This document shows, in pieces, positions 55,900 through 64,000 of a stretch of DNA of 64,000 nt. Numbering within the stretch: the stretch's first letter is position 1; every line of letters starts with the position of its first letter. The stretch covers positions 124,001-188,000 of the forward strand of contig NZ_JALKBY010000002.1 of NCBI RefSeq assembly GCF_023223645.1, written 5' to 3'. Under the pieces are notes generated by a model, which saw nothing but the letters and a program-made list of their open reading frames with translations, did not search any database and was not told where the DNA came from. This stretch comes from Natroniella sulfidigena. GTDB lineage: Bacteria > Bacillota > Halanaerobiia > Halobacteroidales > Halobacteroidaceae. The position numbers were made by a program, and so were the translations under genes.

Positions 55900-57162
55900 T
55901 TATAGTACCTCCTTTGGGCCAACAATCTGACCTTTAATCGCAGATGCTGCTGCTACAGCTGGATTAGATAAATAAACTTCACTCTCTGGATGTCCCATTC
56001 GCCCGACAAAGTTACGATTAGTAGTAGCTATTGCTCTCTCTCCTTTAGCTAAGATACCCATATGGCCTCCTAAACATGGCCCACAAGTTGGAGTACTGAC
56101 TGCTGCTCCAGCATCCAAAAAGATATCAATTAATCCCTCATGCATTGCTTGACGATAGATCTCTTGTGTCCCTGGGAAGATAACTAACCGTACATGATCA
56201 GCTTTCTTATTTCCTTCTAAGACCTTAGCAGCTATCCTTAAATCCTCTAATCGTCCATTAGTACAAGAACCAATTACAGATTGATCGATCTTAATCTCTC
56301 CAACTTCACTGATTCCTCTTGTATTCTCTGGTAAATGAGGAAAAGCTACTTGAGGTTCAATCTCACTGACATCATACTCAATTACCTCAGCATACTCTGC
56401 ATCTGCATCACTCTTATAGACTGTATAATCTCGTTGTGCTCGATCCTTAACATATTCTAAAGTAGTCTCATCTGGTTCGATCAAACCACACTTTCCTCCA
56501 GCCTCAATTGCCATATTAGACATTGTCATTCGATTAGCCATTGAGAAATTCTCAATTACCTCTCCTGTAAACTCCATTGCTTTATATAAAGCTCCATCAA
56601 CACCGATATCTCCAATAGTATAAAGAATTAAATCTTTACCACTAACCCACTCTTGTAGCTGACCATTATAAACAAATTTAATTGTTTCTGGTACTTTAAA
56701 CCAAGCTTCACCGGTTGCCATTCCTGCTGCCATATCTGTACTACCAACTCCAGTAGCCAAAGCTCCCAAAGCTCCATAGGTACAAGTATGAGAATCCGCT
56801 CCAATTACAATATCACCAGGTAAAGCTAATCCCTTCTCTGGTAGTAAACAGTGTTCAATCCCCATCTCTCCTATCTCAAAATAATTAGTAATCTCTTTAT
56901 CATGAGCAAACTCTCTAATCATCTTACACTGTTCAGCTGAATTAATATCTTTATTAGGAGCAAAGTGATCAGGTACAATTGCTACTCGATCTTGATCAAA
57001 GACTTCCTCAACCCCAATTTTATCAAATTCTTTAATTGCTACTGGTGTTGTTACATCATTACCTAGTACCAAATCTAACTTAGCATTTACTAACTGACCT
57101 GGCTTTACTTTATCTTCTCCTGCATGAGCTGCTAATATCTTTTCGACCATCGTCATTCCCAT
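55900..57162 (-). CDS. leuC: 3-isopropylmalate dehydratase large subunit
   Basis: A 420-residue aconitase-family protein. [38 protein letters not shown] and [16 protein letters not shown] hold the [4Fe-4S] ligand cysteines. It isomerises isopropylmalate, and citramalate by family knowledge. Preceded by GAGGAG. Confidence 0.96.
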   Translation of the reverse strand: MGMTMVEKILAAHAGEDKVKPGQLVNAKLDLVLGNDVTTPVAIKEFDKIGVEEVFDQDRVAIVPDHFAPNKDINSAEQCKMIREFAHDKEITNYFEIGEMGIEHCLLPEKGLALPGDIVIGADSHTCTYGALGALATGVGSTDMAAGMATGEAWFKVPETIKFVYNGQLQEWVSGKDLILYTIGDIGVDGALYKAMEFTGEVIENFSMANRMTMSNMAIEAGGKCGLIEPDETTLEYVKDRAQRDYTVYKSDADAEYAEVIEYDVSEIEPQVAFPHLPENTRGISEVGEIKIDQSVIGSCTNGRLEDLRIAAKVLEGNKKADHVRLVIFPGTQEIYRQAMHEGLIDIFLDAGAAVSTPTCGPCLGGHMGILAKGERAIATTNRNFVGRMGHPESEVYLSNPAVAAASAIKGQIVGPKEVL

Positions 57163-57221
57163 TGTTATTCTCCTCTCTGTATCTTAAATTAAAATCACTA
57201 CTCAAACAATGTTTTTAATTT

Positions 57222-57272
57222 TTCTAATTACTAGTTACTAATCACCAATCACTAGTCACTAATTACTAATAT
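57222..57272. repeat. heptamer array overlapping the leuA 3' end
   Basis: CTAATTA/CTAGTTA/CTAATCA/CCAATCA/CTAGTCA/CTAATTA/CTAATAT: seven degenerate heptamers. The last part encodes ILVISD and the stop of leuA. Confidence 0.85.
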
Positions 57273-58757
57273 CTTATTCAATGCATTATTATAAGCTTTA
57301 GCACTAGCCTCTATCACATCTGTACTGATTCCCCGACCAATATAAACTTTTTCATTATATTCTAATTTAACAACTACCTCTCCTAACGCATCTTTCCCAC
57401 TCGTTACAGCATCGATCTTATACTCAATCAATTTACAGTCTAAATCAGTAATTCGATTCATAGCATCATAGACTGCATCAATTGGCCCGCCTTCAGAACA
57501 AGCTGATTCATTGATCTTTTGACCATCTCGTTCCATTTGGACAGTAGCAGTTGCCAATCCAGAAGTACTTGTCACCTGTAATAAACTGATCTCATAAACT
57601 TCAGGAACCTGACTAATCTCATCTTCAATAATTGCTTCTAGGTCGAGATTAGTTACCTTTTGTTTCTTATCCGCTAACTCCTTAAAGCGTCTAAACGCAG
57701 AGTTGAGCTCTTCTTGTTCTAACTGATAACCCAACTGCTTTAATCTATCTTTAAAAGCATGTCGACCAGAATGCTTACCTAAGACAATCTTATTCTCCTC
57801 TAGCCCAATCGTTCTAGCATCCATAATTTCATAAGTCGTTCGTTCTTTAATTACTCCATCCTGATGGATTCCAGATTCATGAGCAAAAGCATTCTTACCA
57901 ACAATCGCTTTATTAGGTTGAATTTCCATTCCCGTTAACCGACTAACTAATTTACTAGTCCGGGAAATCTCTTTTAAATTAACATCAGTCTTCAAACCAT
58001 AATAATCATATCTAGTATTAAATGTTAAAGCAATCTCTTCTAAAGCAGTATTTCCAGCTCGTTCACCAATACCATTAATTGTACATTCAACTTGCTCAGC
58101 ACCATTTTGGATAGCCGCTAAAGAATTAGCCACAGCCAATCCCAGATCATTATGACAATGAACGCTGATTACAGCTTGATTTATATTAGGAACATTATCT
58201 TTAATATATTTTATGAGTCCACCAAATTCAGCTGGAGTAGCATAACCAACAGTATCAGGAATATTAATCGTCGTTGCTCCAGCTTCAATTACTCCTTCAA
58301 AAACTTGACATAAAAAATCAGGATCACTACGAAAAGCATCCTCCGCAGAAAATTCAACATTATCTGTATAATCTTTAGCATAAGTCACAGCTTCAACTGC
58401 TCGCTCTAATACTTCCTGAGGAGATTGCTGTAATTTATACTCCATATGAACCTTAGATGTTGCTAAAAAAGTATGAATCATTGGTTTTTCAGCTTCCTTA
58501 ACAGCTTCCCAAGCCCGATCAATATCTTCTTTTGTAGCCCGGGCCAACCCAGCAATCGCTGGGCCAGTTACCTCCTGGGCTATCTTCTTTACAGCTGCAA
58601 AATCGCCTGGGGAAGCAATGGGAAATCCTGCTTCTATAACATCAACACCTAGCCTTGCCAATTGCTTGGCAATCTCTAATTTTTCTTTCATATTCAAATT
58701 AACCCCTGGTGACTGCTCACCATCACGCAAGGTAGTATCAAAAATTCTAACTCCCAT
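57252..58757 (-). CDS. leuA: 2-isopropylmalate synthase
   Basis: First committed step of leucine synthesis. The 501-residue protein has [63 protein letters not shown] and a C-terminal leucine-binding regulatory domain. The last six codons lie in the heptamer repeat array. Confidence 0.97.
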   Translation of the reverse strand: MGVRIFDTTLRDGEQSPGVNLNMKEKLEIAKQLARLGVDVIEAGFPIASPGDFAAVKKIAQEVTGPAIAGLARATKEDIDRAWEAVKEAEKPMIHTFLATSKVHMEYKLQQSPQEVLERAVEAVTYAKDYTDNVEFSAEDAFRSDPDFLCQVFEGVIEAGATTINIPDTVGYATPAEFGGLIKYIKDNVPNINQAVISVHCHNDLGLAVANSLAAIQNGAEQVECTINGIGERAGNTALEEIALTFNTRYDYYGLKTDVNLKEISRTSKLVSRLTGMEIQPNKAIVGKNAFAHESGIHQDGVIKERTTYEIMDARTIGLEENKIVLGKHSGRHAFKDRLKQLGYQLEQEELNSAFRRFKELADKKQKVTNLDLEAIIEDEISQVPEVYEISLLQVTSTSGLATATVQMERDGQKINESACSEGGPIDAVYDAMNRITDLDCKLIEYKIDAVTSGKDALGEVVVKLEYNEKVYIGRGISTDVIEASAKAYNNALNKILVISD

Positions 58758-58775
58758 TTACTTCACCTTCCCTTC

Positions 58776-59774
<999 letters not shown>

Positions 59775-59925
59775 TCACTCCTCTTTTTTTTAATTTACAA
59801 TTGATAATTTACAATGTACAAGTAGAAGCGTCAAAAACAAACTCTACTTAATTTTAAATTAGTAAATTATCAATAGCTTTTATTTTAAATTTATTTTAGC
59901 TAATTTACTACTTACTATTCACTAT

Positions 59926-59977
59926 TCCTCCAGGTTCTTCAAACCCTTCGTGATGAAAAAATCAGCTCTTAGATTTT
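59926..59977 (-). repeat. two-hairpin repeat, copy D (decayed stem 1)
   Basis: Nearly the same as copy C 123 bp away: linker CATCACGAAG and stem 2 AAAATCTAAGAGCTGATTTTTT are kept; stem 1 is down to GGTT/AACC. Confidence 0.75.
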
Positions 59978-60048
59978 TAATTAATCTTAATCACTTGGGT
60001 TTTAACTATACATTGTAAATTGTACATTGTACAGTTGTTTCTTGCTTT

Positions 60049-60102
60049 CCCCTCCGGGTTCTGCGAACCCTTCGTGATGAAAAAATCAGCTCTTAGATTT
60101 TT
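60049..60102 (-). repeat. two-hairpin repeat, copy C
   Basis: Minus strand: stem 2 AAAAAATC-TAAGAGCT-GATTTTTT, linker CATCACGAA, stem 1 GGGTTC-GCA-GAACCC, then GGAGGGGAAAGCAAG. Confidence 0.82.
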
Positions 60103-60151
60103 TCTATCCACTATTCATTATTCATTATTCAATATTAATTATTAATTGCTC

Positions 60152-60631
60152 TTATTTCTCTCCTCTAACCATCGCTATCTTTCCAGTCTTAACCAACTCA
60201 ATAATACCAAAAGGTCTCAATAACTCTTCAATTGCCTCAATCTTCTCTTCACTTCCAGTCATCTCAATTACTAAAGAATTAGCAGCTACATCTACAACCT
60301 TGCCTCTAAAGACATCTACAATCTGCATAATTTCAGAACGATTATCTAAATTAGCTTGCACTTTAATCAAAGCTAAATTCCTATCTATTGATGAATCATT
60401 CGTAATGTCACTGACTTTATAGACATCTATCAACTTATTAAGCTGTTTAGTAACCTGCTCTAAAACCTGTTCATCACCTTCGACTACAATCGTAATCCGT
60501 GAAACTTCTTGATCTTCAGTAGTCCCTACTGATAAACTATCTATATTATAACCACGCCTACTAAAGAGACTGGCGATTCTAGCCAACACACCTGACTTAT
60601 TAGCTACTAAAACTGAAACTGTATGCCTCAT
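60152..60631 (-). CDS. ilvN: acetolactate synthase small (regulatory) subunit
   Basis: A 159-residue ACT-domain protein: HTVSVLVANKSGVLARIASLFSRRGYNIDSLSVG and a C-terminal ALS_ss domain. Gives valine feedback and activates the large subunit. Its start overlaps the ilvB stop by one base. Confidence 0.96.
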   Translation of the reverse strand: MRHTVSVLVANKSGVLARIASLFSRRGYNIDSLSVGTTEDQEVSRITIVVEGDEQVLEQVTKQLNKLIDVYKVSDITNDSSIDRNLALIKVQANLDNRSEIMQIVDVFRGKVVDVAANSLVIEMTGSEEKIEAIEELLRPFGIIELVKTGKIAMVRGEK

Positions 60632-62367
60632 TAGTTACCCTCCCCTAAGATCATATTATTAATCGCTCCTCCAGCAGGCACCATTGGGAAGACATTCTCT
60701 TCTTCTTCAATTATGAAGTCTAGAACTACTGGTTTTGGACTAGCAATTGCTCTTTCTAAAGCTCCTCTAACATCTTCAGCTTCGGTAACCCTGATTCCAA
60801 CTGCTCCAAAAGCTTCTGCTAGTTTAACAAAATTAGGTGTCATTTCTGGACAATCATCTCCTGGTGCAGCACAGTTATCAGGACAAGACTTTCTCTTTCT
60901 TAAACAGGTAGAAGAGTAACGTCGTTCTTTAAATAATTGCTGCCATTGTCTAACCATCCCTAAATAATGATTATTTAAAATAATTACATTGACCGGCAAC
61001 TCATAACTGACTGCTGTAGCAAGCTCTTGTAGGTTCATCTGGAAACTACCATCACCAGCAATACAGAAGACATCCTTTTCTGGATTCCCCATCTGAGCAC
61101 CTAATGCAGCTGGAAAACCATACCCCATCGTTCCTAAACCTCCTGAAGAAGCAAAACTTCTTGGCTGGGTATATCTATGATATTGGGCAGCCCACATCTG
61201 ATTTTGACCTACTTCAGTAGTAATCACTACTTGATCATTATCTGTCAAATTATCAATTTCATTAATTACCTTCTTAGCTGTCAACTTACCTGCAATAGGT
61301 GGTTGAGTAACAATCGATTCTTCCTTCCACTCTTGAATCTGTTGATACCATTCTTGGTGATCTTGCTCTTTAACCATCTGATTCAATTCAGCTAAGACCG
61401 TTTTAACATCACCAACAATTGGAATATCAACTGCTACTCGCTTAGAAACTTCAGCAGGATCTATATCAATATGAATTACCTTAGCTTCTGGAGCAAACTC
61501 CTCTAATTTACCAGTAATTCGATCATCAAACCTAGCTCCAATCGCAATCAATAAGTCAGTATCAGTAATAGCATAATTAGCCTGTTCAGTACCATGCATT
61601 CCTAGCATACCTAAAGATAATTCATCAGTCTCAGGAAAGGCTCCTAAACCCATCAAAGTTGTAGTTACTGGAATTTGAGCTTTTCTAGCCAACTCCCTTA
61701 ACTCTTCAGCTCCTCCACTAGCAATTACTCCTCCTCCAGAATAAATGACTGGTCTTTCAGCCTCTTCAATTGCTTGACTGGCTTTCTTAATCTGTAACCC
61801 ATGACCAGAATAATTAGGTTTATAACCTCTTAAATTAACCTCACTAGGATATTCAAATTCAGCCATATCCGCCTGAACATCATTAGGTATATCGATTAAG
61901 ACTGGCCCTGGCCTCCCTGTTGTAGCAATATGGAAAGCTTCTTTAATAATTCTTGGGATGTCCTTTACATCCTGTACTAAATAATTGTGCTTTGTGATCG
62001 GAACAGTAATACCAGTTATATCTGCTTCTTGAAAAGCATCAGTTCCTAACATACTGGTTGCAACCTGACCAGTAAAAGCAACCATTGGAACTGAATCAAT
62101 ATAGGCAGTAGCTAATCCTGTAACCAAATTTGTTGCCCCTGGCCCAGAAGTTGCGATACAAACCCCAGGTTTACCAGTACTACGTGCATACCCATCAGCA
62201 GCATGGGCTGCTCCTTGTTCATGTCTAGTTAAAATATGTTCTAGTTGTGGTTCATCATACAATACATCATAAATCGATAATACAGCTCCTCCTGGATAAC
62301 CAAATACCTTCTCTACTCCCTCCTCTAATAATGATTTAAGTACCATTTCTGCACCTGTCAACTTCAT
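60631..62367 (-). CDS. ilvB: acetolactate synthase large subunit with a Cys-rich insertion
   Basis: Makes acetolactate or acetohydroxybutyrate from pyruvate (ThDP, FAD). The 578-residue protein has [20 protein letters not shown] (catalytic E), [11 protein letters not shown], and the ThDP motif [15 protein letters not shown]. Between RYSSTCL and TPNFVKL there is an insertion [20 protein letters not shown] with four cysteines (counting C of TCL), close to the active site. First structural gene of the BCAA operon. Confidence 0.95.
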   Translation of the reverse strand: MKLTGAEMVLKSLLEEGVEKVFGYPGGAVLSIYDVLYDEPQLEHILTRHEQGAAHAADGYARSTGKPGVCIATSGPGATNLVTGLATAYIDSVPMVAFTGQVATSMLGTDAFQEADITGITVPITKHNYLVQDVKDIPRIIKEAFHIATTGRPGPVLIDIPNDVQADMAEFEYPSEVNLRGYKPNYSGHGLQIKKASQAIEEAERPVIYSGGGVIASGGAEELRELARKAQIPVTTTLMGLGAFPETDELSLGMLGMHGTEQANYAITDTDLLIAIGARFDDRITGKLEEFAPEAKVIHIDIDPAEVSKRVAVDIPIVGDVKTVLAELNQMVKEQDHQEWYQQIQEWKEESIVTQPPIAGKLTAKKVINEIDNLTDNDQVVITTEVGQNQMWAAQYHRYTQPRSFASSGGLGTMGYGFPAALGAQMGNPEKDVFCIAGDGSFQMNLQELATAVSYELPVNVIILNNHYLGMVRQWQQLFKERRYSSTCLRKRKSCPDNCAAPGDDCPEMTPNFVKLAEAFGAVGIRVTEAEDVRGALERAIASPKPVVLDFIIEEEENVFPMVPAGGAINNMILGEGN

Positions 62368-62423
62368 ACTAAATTCACCCCTTCTAAAATTGTTAGATTT
62401 AATAATAGAAATTTGTCTTTTTA

Positions 62424-62456
62424 AGCAAAAACCTCTAGACCTGAGTAGTCTAGAGG
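62424..62456 (-). terminator. second terminator-like hairpin just before ilvB
   Basis: CCTCTAGAC and GTCTAGAGG pair around seven bases, followed by TTTTTG on the minus strand. The loop and last stem base (CTACTCAG) are complementary to CTGAGTAG about 70 bases upstream in the same transcript. Confidence 0.72.
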
Positions 62457-62621
62457 CTAAATTAGGTACAGTTATCCCTATTACCTATTAATTATACCTA
62501 CTAACTACTAACTACTCAGATTATAAAACTACTAAGACTACTTCTCTAATCAGCTACTTGATTTCATCAAAAGAACAAAATTATTATAAGTTTCTCTAAT
62601 TCTAAAAAACTGTCTTCTTAA

Positions 62622-62975
62622 AAACAAAAAACCTCTCATCCAGATTAACGTAAATAGACATTAATCGGGACGAGAGGTCTTCCTCACGTGGTACCACCCT
62701 AATTTTTGCTATCATTTTACAATAATAGCCTCATTAAGTACTCACATATTTAGGTAAAATATGCTCTATACTTCAGCACATGATAACGGATGCTATCTTC
62801 TTAAGCAGTTAACTTAAGAAACCGGCATAACCTACTTGATTTCAGCTTGCAGCTCCAAGGAGATCTTCAATAACTAATTTTACCACTGGCTTTCACCACT
62901 CCCAGCTCGCTCTCGATAAAATTAAATTATCTACTCTTCCTTTTCTTCGCCTTTAACTAGATCTTCAATTCTTGA
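62622..62975 (-). promoter_or_regulatory. T-box leader (probable isoleucine type) of the ilv operon
   Basis: T-box sequence AGGGTGGTACCACGTGAGGA (62681-62700), Stem I with GAGAGCGAG and the AAGTAGGTTATGCCGG segment, and a terminator ACCTCTCGTCC/GGATGAGAGGT with TTTTTTG. The specifier codon reads ATC at 62838-62840 (GCTGAA-ATC-AAGTAGG). Uncharged tRNA-Ile would favour read-through. Confidence 0.93.
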
Positions 62976-62980
62976 TATTA

Positions 62981-63009
62981 AGTATAGAACATATCTGATA
63001 CTTTGTCAA
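62981..63009 (-). promoter_or_regulatory. ilv promoter P2
   Basis: TTGACA (63004-63009), 17-base spacer, TATACT (62981-62986), directly upstream of the T-box. Confidence 0.85.
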
Positions 63010-63040
63010 GAATTTTTTGTTCGGTTATACAGTTTAAGGG

Positions 63041-63121
63041 TGAGAGAAATAATAGATCTGACCTCGGTTCTCAGCTACTCCGATTCTCTGTAATCAAATC
63101 AAATTACTTCAGCCCCTCTCA
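63041..63121 (-). ncRNA. unassigned structured element upstream of the ilv T-box
   Basis: Minus strand: TGAGAG (63116-63121) pairs with CTCTCA (63041-63046), CTGA with TCAG inside, and two inner hairpins GTAAT/ATTAC and TCGG/CCGA: a three-way junction. It starts about 25 bases after the predicted start of P1. I could not match it to a riboswitch class I know. It could also be inert. Confidence 0.45.
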
Positions 63122-63153
63122 TTACTTTTCAGCTTTATTTATATTTAATTAAC

Positions 63154-63182
63154 AGTATATGAAATATTGAAACTAATGTCAA
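63154..63182 (-). promoter_or_regulatory. ilv promoter P1
   Basis: TTGACA (63177-63182), 17-base spacer, TATACT (63154-63159), on the minus strand upstream of the structured element; the same hexamers as P2. Confidence 0.8.
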
Positions 63183-63234
63183 GGATTATTTTTTTAATTT
63201 TAATCAGTTTATTGTTAACTCTGAAATATAACCA

Positions 63235-63263
63235 TTGACAATCATCAGGTTATTTATTATAAT
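63235..63263 (+). promoter_or_regulatory. promoter of the MaoC-like gene
   Basis: TTGACA (63235-63240), 17-base spacer, TATAAT (63258-63263), consensus on the plus strand. About 200 bases of leader with repeat sequence follow. Confidence 0.8.
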
Positions 63264-63343
63264 GCCAATAGTAAGAGCAATTTACAGTTAAAACCTTTAA
63301 CACAAAACCTACTAAAAGAACAAAATGAGCTGTCGCCCATTTC

Positions 63344-63378
63344 AGGTTAAGGTTAAGTCTGAGTCTAAGTAACCCATT
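63344..63378. repeat. hexamer-type repeat ending AGTAACCCATTTAAAAA
   Basis: AGGTTAAGGTTAAGTCTGAG then TCTAAGTAACCCATTTAAAAA; same as at 12988. It lies in the leader of the MaoC-like gene. Confidence 0.7.
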
Positions 63379-63471
63379 TAAAAACAGTAAAATTAAAAAG
63401 TCATCCATAACCTTAAAAACCATAATTTACTAAGCAATAAAAAATTATTATGTTGAAGGAGTTATTACCTA

Positions 63472-64000
63472 ATGAGACAAGAAATCAACTTTACTTTTCA
63501 ACAATTACAGAATTGGAAGCAAAGTTTCAGCTTACAATTTGCCTGGCAGGATTATTATCCAGCCAGTATTGCTGCTACTTTAGCCTTATCAACCTTAAAC
63601 AAAGAGGTTGATACAGGTTATTACTTAGCTCAACAAGAACTTAGAAGCACTCAACTTCCCAAGCTAAATGATAATCTAACTCTAACTAGTCAAATAACTA
63701 GACAGAAGAAGTTAAGTAATATATCTTATATAAGTTGTCAATCAAGAGCAAGTACAATTAAACAGAATTTAATTGAGCTTAAATCTAAATTAATTAAACC
63801 TGAAGTTGCTTCTTCTTATCAAGATAATCCCTACTTAGGTGATTCAACTTATTGGCGTAGCTTTACTACTCAACAAGTTTATAACTTTAGCCAATTAAGC
63901 TCTGATCCCAATCAGATTCATTTGACTGAACAGCCAGTTGTCCAAGGCATGCTTCTTTTATTGAGCCTAGAAGATTATCTAGCTCAGCAAGATAGATTTT
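63472..64000 (+). CDS. MaoC-like (hotdog) dehydratase, N-terminal part (partial)
   Basis: The first 176 residues. From about 135 the MaoC/R-hydratase pattern appears: QQVYNFSQLSSDPNQIHLTEQPVVQGMLLL, with the D..N.IH catalytic pair and the substrate loop PVVQGM. About 130 residues lie ahead, which may be a first hotdog domain. GAAGGAG precedes the ATG. Probable 2-enoyl-CoA hydratase; substrate unknown. Cut by the right edge. Confidence 0.75.
   Translation, partial: MRQEINFTFQQLQNWKQSFSLQFAWQDYYPASIAATLALSTLNKEVDTGYYLAQQELRSTQLPKLNDNLTLTSQITRQKKLSNISYISCQSRASTIKQNLIELKSKLIKPEVASSYQDNPYLGDSTYWRSFTTQQVYNFSQLSSDPNQIHLTEQPVVQGMLLLLSLEDYLAQQDRF

Larger units (their letters stand above)
59795..60150. 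repeat. composite repeat region between ilvN and ilvC
   Basis: Heptamer units (AATTTAC/AATTGAT at 59795-59820; ACTATTC at 59910-59924; ACATTGT/AAATTGT at 60010-60035; TATTCAT at 60110-60140) surround two copies of the two-hairpin repeat. I see no gene. Confidence 0.75.

Noticed and set aside
62521-62550. Leader peptide VVLVVL-stop before ilvB
   Set aside because: No ATG, GTG or TTG with a ribosome-binding site opens the frame; the only ATG nearby reads MKSS-stop. Codons come from the repeated GTAGTTA-like units.
63041-63121. Structured element as a yybP-ykoY, TPP or ykkC-type riboswitch
   Set aside because: It has a GGAGTAGCTGAGA stretch that recalls the first two, but the required second-helix motifs of each class are absent.

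Overview
The window looks like the chromosome of an anaerobic, low-GC, Gram-positive-type bacterium (Firmicutes/Clostridia grade). A halophilic Halanaerobiales relative is my best guess from the very acidic proteins, the Rnf-type genes and the gene families present, but this is inference. Most genes are on the minus strand; only five CDSs are on the plus strand (22382-24056, 39189-39641 and a partial one from 63472). I saw no tRNA, rRNA, CRISPR, prophage or insertion sequence.

Layout. (1) 1-11185 is a sulfur assimilation island. A long leftward operon encodes a sulfur-carrier protein, its E1-like activating enzyme, a JAMM protease, a sulfite reductase fused to a TusA-like domain, an O-acetylhomoserine sulfhydrylase, ATP sulfurylase, APS kinase and the start of an APS reductase alpha-like flavoprotein. 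It is followed by a YeiH-type transporter, a LysR regulator and cysK. This set matches the protein-thiocarboxylate homocysteine pathway described from Wolinella (HcyS/HcyF/HcyD). The operon and the transporter share nearly identical promoters. (2) 11270-16375 has a DUF389 membrane protein, a TrpR-like YerC protein, and two guanine-riboswitch-controlled genes (purine permease and guaA). (3) 16798-19634 is larE-larB-larC, for the nickel-pincer cofactor, with larC split by a probable -1 frameshift. (4) 19798-24056 has groES-groEL under a perfect CIRCE element, and an ACT/DUF711 pair. (5) 24189-34172 has a radical SAM-PDZ-DUF512 protein, the tsaE-tsaB-rimI-tsaD tRNA t6A set, hydrolases, a TPR lipoprotein-carrier-like protein and a MazEF module. 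(6) 34287-44085 has a UPF1-like helicase with a DbpA-type RNA-binding domain, acpS-nnr-CBS, glmS with its ribozyme, glmM and cdaA. (7) 44219-51416 is a putative membrane redox cluster: CopD-like membrane protein, ethylbenzene-dehydrogenase-related haem-domain protein, two tandem rnfD copies, rnfC, a polyprenyl diphosphate synthase and a menG/ubiE remnant. (8) 51706-62975 is the branched-chain amino acid operon ilvB-ilvN-ilvC-leuA-leuC-leuD-leuB-cimA, under an isoleucine-type T-box preceded by two promoters and an unassigned structured element. (9) 63472-64000 begins a MaoC-like hydratase gene.

Unusual non-coding content: intergenic regions carry families of degenerate heptamer and hexamer tandem repeats, often arranged as inverted arms. 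There is also a two-hairpin repeat in four copies whose stems co-vary in sequence while the linker and flank are conserved; in two copies the second stem contains the stop codon of the preceding gene. The most interesting items for follow-up are this two-hairpin family, the ilv leader, the thiocarboxylate sulfur operon with its TusA fusion, and the Rnf-like cluster.
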